Origin: Streptomyces hoynatensis
Lineage (GTDB): Bacteria > Actinomycetota > Actinomycetes > Streptomycetales > Streptomycetaceae
Direction: 5' to 3'
Length of the DNA: 64,000 nt
NCBI RefSeq assembly: GCF_003626535.1
Contig: NZ_RBAL01000010.1
Coordinates: 62,001 to 126,000 of the forward strand
The notes beneath the pieces were generated by a model, which ran no database searches, was not told the DNA's origin, and worked only from the letters and a program-made list of their open reading frames with translations. Below are positions 59,820 through 64,000 of the stretch, one piece after another (position 1 is the first letter of the stretch; each line of letters begins with the position of its first letter). Position numbers and translations under genes: made by a program.

Positions 59820-61292
59820 TCAGAGCGAGACGCCCTCCACCTGGAAGGTCTGGATCTCGCCGGCCGCCAGGGAGGCCGTCAGCAGGCGGCCGTTCAGCCT
59901 CAGGTCGTCGTGCCGGGCGTACCGGTCCCCGTTGCCGGAGGTCTGCGTGTTCCAGCGCGGGACCGCGCCGCCCGAGCCGCCGGTGACCTGGCCGAAGCGC
60001 GAGAGGTCGAAGGTGAAGCTCTGGGCGGTGTCCGGGCTCGCCGCGACCAGCACCAGGCGGCGCGCCGCCGCGTCGTAGGCGGCGACGGTGTTGCCCAGGT
60101 CGGTGGCGAGCAGCCGCATGCCCGGCCTGATGTGCCGGGTGAACTGGGCGAAGGCGTAGTACTTGGTCTGCACCTCGCCGGCCTGGAGCGTGCCGGGGTC
60201 GTAGTGGATCATCGCCCAGCCGGGGCTGGGGTCCATCACCTGCCAGTAGCAGTACGCGGTCGGGTGCAGCCAGCGGAAGTCCAGGATCAGGTTGGTCGCC
60301 AGGGACATGCCGGTGGCGTCGTTCTGCCCGGTCTCGGAGTTCCACAGCCCCTTCCCCGCGCCGGTGACCTCCTGGTACAGCAGGTCACGGCGCCCGCCCG
60401 CGCCCTGGTAGCCGTGGACGTTCACCCGGTCGACCAGGGCCCTGGTGCCGGCGCCGAACGAGGCCCAGGTGGTGCGGGCCAGGTCGTAACTCGTCTCGTC
60501 CGAGGCGGCGATGGGGGTGTCCGCCAGGCCGAGCCGGTCCAGCTCCGCGCGGAGGTGGCCGAGCACGGTGGCCTGCACCGAGGCGTCGACGTGGCAGCCC
60601 TCCTGCCCGCCGTCCGCGACCCACCAGGCGGAGGAGGGCTCGTTGAACGGCTCCACGGAGGCGAAGGACACCCCCCAGGAGTCGCGGGCCCGGCGGGCCA
60701 CGGTCGCCAGGTAGGTGGCGAACTGGCGGTAGTTCCACGACTGGAGGTTGTTGCCGCCGTCGGCGGCGCCCGAGGGGTTGTGGTTCAGGCACATCCACCA
60801 CATCGGCGAGTTGGAGAACAGCTCGGCGCGCGCCCCGCGCGCGACGGCGTTCAGCAGGGCGGCCCGCTGGGTGGCGTCGGCCTCCCAGTGCCAGGCGGCG
60901 GAGGCCGGGTCCTCGCTGGTCCAGTCCCACCAGTAGCCCTCGATCTGCTTGTAGCGGGGGATGTGGGGGGAGACGGCCATCGACTCGCCGTTCACGCTGT
61001 TCCAGCTGCATCCGCCGAGGTTGTAGCGCGCGAGGTTCAGCCCCAGCCCGGGCAGGGTGCGCCCCCCGTAGGAGACGTCCCGCAGCGTGAAGAAGGCGTC
61101 GGCGAAGTCCTGGCGGGTGCCGAAGACGTTCGCCCACCAGGCCAGGGAGGTGCCCCAGCCTTCCCACTCCCCGAAGTTCGCGCCCGGGTCGACCGTCGCG
61201 GTCGCCGCCGCGGCCGTGCGGGCCGTGCCCGCCGCGACGGCCCCGCCGAGCACCGCGCCGCCGGCGGCGGCGAGCAATGTCCTGCGTCTCAT
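59820..61292 (-). CDS. secreted GH30 endo-beta-1,6-galactanase
   Basis: A 490-residue secreted hydrolase. The N-terminus has a Tat-like signal (MRRRTLLAAAGG, cleavage near ARTAAAA). The barrel starts GEWEGWGTSLAWWANVFG, a hallmark of GH30 subfamily 5 endo-beta-1,6-galactanases; the acid/base Glu218 is in EPFNEPSSAWW and the nucleophile Glu320 in WNSETGQND. A C-terminal beta-domain closes the protein. It would cut the beta-1,6-galactan side chains of type II arabinogalactan. AGGAGGAG precedes ATG 61292. Confidence 0.9.
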   Translation of the reverse strand: MRRRTLLAAAGGAVLGGAVAAGTARTAAAATATVDPGANFGEWEGWGTSLAWWANVFGTRQDFADAFFTLRDVSYGGRTLPGLGLNLARYNLGGCSWNSVNGESMAVSPHIPRYKQIEGYWWDWTSEDPASAAWHWEADATQRAALLNAVARGARAELFSNSPMWWMCLNHNPSGAADGGNNLQSWNYRQFATYLATVARRARDSWGVSFASVEPFNEPSSAWWVADGGQEGCHVDASVQATVLGHLRAELDRLGLADTPIAASDETSYDLARTTWASFGAGTRALVDRVNVHGYQGAGGRRDLLYQEVTGAGKGLWNSETGQNDATGMSLATNLILDFRWLHPTAYCYWQVMDPSPGWAMIHYDPGTLQAGEVQTKYYAFAQFTRHIRPGMRLLATDLGNTVAAYDAAARRLVLVAASPDTAQSFTFDLSRFGQVTGGSGGAVPRWNTQTSGNGDRYARHDDLRLNGRLLTASLAAGEIQTFQVEGVSL

Positions 61293-61607
61293 CGGCTCCT
61301 CCTGTGGTCGGCGGCCCCCGGAAGCAGGTTGGGGCCGGGGCGCCGGGCTGTCGAGGGCTGCCGCAGCGCTTTCCCGCACGCTCTTCAAACGATTCACACG
61401 CGTCGTCCCCGGGCCCGGGGACCGGGGCGCGGCACCCGGGTGAGGGCGTGTCAGTTCCGCCGCGGGCCGTCGCACGGGCCGTAACCTCAAGCCAGCGGCC
61501 CGGGCGCACCGCCGCCGCGCCGGGGCGCGCGCCGGAGCGCGGGCACCGGCCCGGGGTGCCGCCGCGCACGAACGGCCGCCTTCCCGCCCACCCTTTCGGA
61601 GGCGAAG
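61293..61607. other. divergent promoter region of GH30 and MFS genes
   Basis: 315 bases without a gene. The only less GC-rich stretch is 61370-61402, which holds the LacI-like site described separately and a partial second site (GAAAGCGCTG on the minus strand, about 61365-61374). The rest is GC-rich. Confidence 0.6.
61385..61396. promoter_or_regulatory. LacI-type operator upstream of the GH30 gene
   Basis: TCAAACGATTCA fits the AANCGNTT core of LacI-family sites (AAACGATT). It lies 93 bases before the galactanase start. Symmetry outside the core is incomplete, so this is a moderate call. Confidence 0.45.
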
Positions 61608-63116
61608 ATGCGCTCCCCTGCCCCTCGGCGCGCCTCCGGGCGTCTCGCCCGCGCCCTCGGCCCCTTCCGCGGGGTCCCCTGGGCCGGGAACTACCCGGCC
61701 GCCGCCGCCCTGGTGCTGCTGGCGCTGTGTCCCTTCCTGGTGCTGACCACGGCGACGACGCTGATGCGCCCGCTGCTGATGGAGCACCTCGGCGCCACCG
61801 CGTTCCAGCTCCAGCTGACCGCCGGGCTCGGCAACGCGGGCTACGCCTTCGGCGCGGTGCTCGCGGCCGACCTGACCCTGCGGCTGCAGCGCCGCCACGT
61901 GTACCTCATCGCCCAGGGGGGCTTCGTGCTGGCCTCGGTGCTGGCGCTGATCGCCCCGGTGATCTACGTGTTCAGCGTCGGCATGGTCCTGCAGGGCCTG
62001 TTCACCGGCATCCTCCTGGTCGTCGCGCTGCCGCCGCTGATCACCACGCACGGCGTCGAACGGCTCCCGACCACCGCCGCGATCGTCAGCCTCGGCCTGT
62101 TCGGCGTGGTGACGATCGGGCCGCTGGTCGGCGGCATCGTCGGCAGCGTCGGGGGCTGGCGGCTGCTGTTCACGATCTTCGCGATCCTGGCGGCGATCGG
62201 CCTGGGGATCGGCGTGCTGACCTTCGAGCGGAACGAGCCGCCCAATCGGAGCGCCGGCTTCGACTGGCTCGCCATCCCGCCCGCCCTGGGCGCCACCGTG
62301 CTGCCGTTCTTCGGCGTCTCCTGGCTGTCGCGCAGCTCCTTCGGGCACGCGGCCTTCCTCGCGCCCCTCGCGCTTGGCCTGCTGCTCGGCGTGCTGCTGG
62401 TGGCCTCGCAGTACCGCAAGGCGACCCCGCTGATGCCGGTGCGCCCGATCAGCAGCACCTTCCCGGTCGCCGGCACGGCCGGGGCGATGATCGTCGGCGC
62501 CTCCTTCACCGCGCTGATCGAGCTGTCCGAGGCCTACCTGCTCGAGGTGACCCGCTACGAACCGGCGCGCATCGGGGGGCTGCTGATCACGCAGCTGGCC
62601 GGGGTCCTGATCGCCGCCCTGCTGCTGCGCCAGGCGCTGCCCACCAAGTGGACGCCCTACCTGGCGCTGTCCGGACTGGTCGGCGTCGCCGCGGGCGGGG
62701 TGGTGCTGCTCTTCGTGACCTCGTCGAACGCGGGCGCCCTGATGCCGGCCGCGGCCTTCTGCCTCGGCTACGGGGCGGGCGCCGGGGTCGCGCCCGGCCT
62801 GTTCCTCGCCGGTCTGTCCACGCCCGCGGCGCGGATCGGCGCGACCTTCGCGCTGGTCGAGCTGCTGCGCTCGGAGGCGGCCTTCCTGGTCGGGCCGATC
62901 CTCCTGCACGTGGCGATGACCTCCGGCTTCCCCGGGGGCTTCCGCCTCGCCGTGGGCATCACCCTCATCGTGGTCGTCGCCGGCATGCTGCTCCTGCTCC
63001 TGGTCTTCCTGCTCGGCGGCGTCCTGCCGCACCGGCCGAGGCTGGAGGAGTGGATGCGCGGCGGGCCCACCGCCTACCGCTCCCCGCCGCTGCTCGCCAA
63101 CGTCAGGAACCGCTGA
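61608..63116 (+). CDS. MFS transporter, 14-helix type
   Basis: A 502-residue major facilitator with about 14 hydrophobic segments (first about 30-55, last about 445-480). The N-terminal half keeps the helix-2/3 loop but motif A is degenerate (ADLTLRLQRRHVYL). Such DHA2-like proteins export drugs or small metabolites. Its divergence from the galactanase gene raises a role in handling sugars or oligosaccharides, but nothing in the sequence supports a sugar substrate. ATG at 61608 follows GGAGG (61598-61602). Confidence 0.85.
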   Translation: MRSPAPRRASGRLARALGPFRGVPWAGNYPAAAALVLLALCPFLVLTTATTLMRPLLMEHLGATAFQLQLTAGLGNAGYAFGAVLAADLTLRLQRRHVYLIAQGGFVLASVLALIAPVIYVFSVGMVLQGLFTGILLVVALPPLITTHGVERLPTTAAIVSLGLFGVVTIGPLVGGIVGSVGGWRLLFTIFAILAAIGLGIGVLTFERNEPPNRSAGFDWLAIPPALGATVLPFFGVSWLSRSSFGHAAFLAPLALGLLLGVLLVASQYRKATPLMPVRPISSTFPVAGTAGAMIVGASFTALIELSEAYLLEVTRYEPARIGGLLITQLAGVLIAALLLRQALPTKWTPYLALSGLVGVAAGGVVLLFVTSSNAGALMPAAAFCLGYGAGAGVAPGLFLAGLSTPAARIGATFALVELLRSEAAFLVGPILLHVAMTSGFPGGFRLAVGITLIVVVAGMLLLLLVFLLGGVLPHRPRLEEWMRGGPTAYRSPPLLANVRNR

Positions 63117-63127
63117 GGCCCCCGCGG

Positions 63128-63143
63128 CTGGAGTGCGCTCCAG
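63128..63143. promoter_or_regulatory. palindrome before the threonine synthase-like gene
   Basis: CTGGAGTGCGCTCCAG has 6-bp perfect arms and a TGCG centre. A plausible promoter follows directly (-35 TTGACG 63146-63151, -10 GATCTT 63168-63173). The GGAGTGCGCTCC form resembles MerR-family sites; alternatively it ends the MFS transcript. Confidence 0.5.
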
Positions 63144-63259
63144 GGTTGACGTGGCCGGTGGGGCTGGGATCTTCTCGGTGGAAACGGGCGTCCGCGCAGG
63201 TGGGCGCCCGCGGCACCCCCGCGGGTCCCCCCACGCGGCACAGGGAGTGAAGGAGCGGC

Positions 63260-64000
63260 ATGTCGGCTGGGTACTTTTCGGCGCTTTCCCATCTGGAGTG
63301 TTCCCGGACCGGCGAGCGGAGCGAGGCCGACGCCGTGCAGGGCACCTCGGCCGCGGGGGCCCCGCTGCTGGCCAGGTACGACCTGGAGCGGGTGCGGGCG
63401 CGGGTCACCCGCGAGGAGATCGCCGGGCGGGCGCCCGACCTGTGGCGCTACCGCGAGGTCCTCCCGGTGCGCGACCCGCGGCACATCGTCTCGCTCGGCG
63501 AGGGCATGACCCCGCTGCTGCCGCTGCCGCGCTACGGCGCGGAACTCGGCGTGCCGGGCCTGCTGATGAAGGACGAGGGGCTGATACCGACCGGCAGCTT
63601 CAAGGCGCGCGGCGCGGCCGTCGGCGTCTCCCGGGCCGCCGAACTCGGCGTGCGCGGCATCGCCATGCCCACCAACGGGAACGCGGGCGCCGCCTGGTCC
63701 GTCTACGCCGCCCGCGCCGGGCTGCGCAGCCTGATCGCGATGCCGGTGGACGCCCCGGAGATCACCCGCAGGGAGTGCGTGGTGGCGGGGGCCGAGCTGT
63801 ACCTGGTCGACGGGCTGATCGGGGACGCGGGCCGGCTGGTGGCCGCCGCGGTGGCCGGGCGGGAGGGCTACCAGGAGGTCTCCACCCTGAAGGAGCCCTA
63901 CCGCCTGGAGGGCAAGAAGACGATGGGCTACGAGATCGTGGAGCAGCTCGGCTGGCGGGCGCCCGACGTGATCCTGTACCCGACGGGCGGCGGCGTCGGC
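63260..64000 (+). CDS. threonine synthase-like PLP enzyme (5' part, cut by window end)
   Basis: The first 247 residues of a PLP fold-type II enzyme. SLGEGMTPLLPLPR and the cofactor lysine in PTGSFKARGAA match threonine synthase; PTNGNAGAAWSVYAARAG binds the phosphate side and YPTGGGVG closes the visible part. The first 35 residues contain a short LSHLECSRTGE segment typical of the longer, second type of threonine synthase in Streptomyces. It converts O-phosphohomoserine to threonine if the assignment holds; related paralogs have other substrates. ATG 63260 has AAGGAG (63250-63255). The 3' end lies beyond the window. Confidence 0.88.
   Translation, partial: MSAGYFSALSHLECSRTGERSEADAVQGTSAAGAPLLARYDLERVRARVTREEIAGRAPDLWRYREVLPVRDPRHIVSLGEGMTPLLPLPRYGAELGVPGLLMKDEGLIPTGSFKARGAAVGVSRAAELGVRGIAMPTNGNAGAAWSVYAARAGLRSLIAMPVDAPEITRRECVVAGAELYLVDGLIGDAGRLVAAAVAGREGYQEVSTLKEPYRLEGKKTMGYEIVEQLGWRAPDVILYPTGGGVG

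Noticed and set aside
59820..63032. Long minus-strand frame extending the GH30 gene under the MFS gene
   Set aside because: The part beyond 61292 is the complement of a clear transporter; a signal peptide and strong SD place the real start at 61292.
63117..63259. Riboswitch before the threonine synthase-like gene
   Set aside because: Only one short palindrome; no conserved riboswitch core could be recognised.

Overview
The window is about 74% GC, has strong GC at third codon positions, frequent GTG starts with ATGA/GTGA overlaps, and XRE/DUF397, ECF-sigma and Tat-type secretion genes. Together these point to a Streptomyces or close relative, in an accessory (probably arm-proximal) part of the chromosome. 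No rRNA, tRNA, CRISPR array, IS element or complete phage gene was seen.

Layout. 0-9 kb: one edge of a biosynthetic gene cluster (acyl carrier protein, a C-A-T-TE NRPS module, SRPBCC protein, MMPL exporter, FabF-like ketosynthase). 9-13.4 kb: secreted beta-helix protein, ECF sigma factor with a membrane partner, Orn/Lys/Arg decarboxylase. 13.4-19.2 kb: a duplicated regulatory locus with two paralogous XRE-helical repeat regulators and small Cys-rich or TPR-like genes, driven by repeated, closely matching promoters. 19.2-21.4 kb: ABC exporter. 21.7-25.8 kb: rhamnogalacturonan acetylesterase with LacI-type operators, and an MFS pump with a divergent TetR. 25.9-34.5 kb: a D-galactose/galactonate (DeLey-Doudoroff type) locus with sugar dehydrogenase, DgoD, KDPGal aldolase, PfkB kinase, cellulase-like hydrolase, GH35 beta-galactosidase and a FadR-type GntR regulator; two AT-rich boxes may tie the two operons together. 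34.8-42 kb: Hsp20, FHA protein, Ser/Thr kinase, second beta-helix protein, MarR-GNAT fusion, DUF397/XRE pair. 42-50.4 kb: atypical SDR behind two orphan TetR-type operators, tyrosine phosphatase, lipoprotein, GH95 fucosidase, MBL hydrolase/MarR pair, sulfotransferase, flavin reductase. 50.4-53 kb: minisatellites, a decayed hydrolase, a candidate cysteine-type leader peptide and an Rrf2 regulator sharing a box with it, ChaB-like protein. 53-59.8 kb: P450, ATPase with DUF234-like tail, a large unknown protein, MmcQ/YjbR, SDR, and a back-to-back AraC/NmrA deletion scar. 59.8-64 kb: GH30 endo-beta-1,6-galactanase, MFS transporter and the 5' part of a threonine synthase-like gene.

How the genes may work together. 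The sugar genes fit breakdown of arabinogalactan or pectin rhamnogalacturonan: secreted GH30, GH95 and CE12 enzymes act outside, and cytoplasmic GH35 plus the galactonate route act inside. Each transcription unit appears to have its own local repressor site. The most unusual material is the duplicated XRE locus with its repeated promoters, the candidate leader peptide/Rrf2 arrangement, and the altered catalytic residues in the NRPS thioesterase (Cys) and ketosynthase (Cys-Asn-His).
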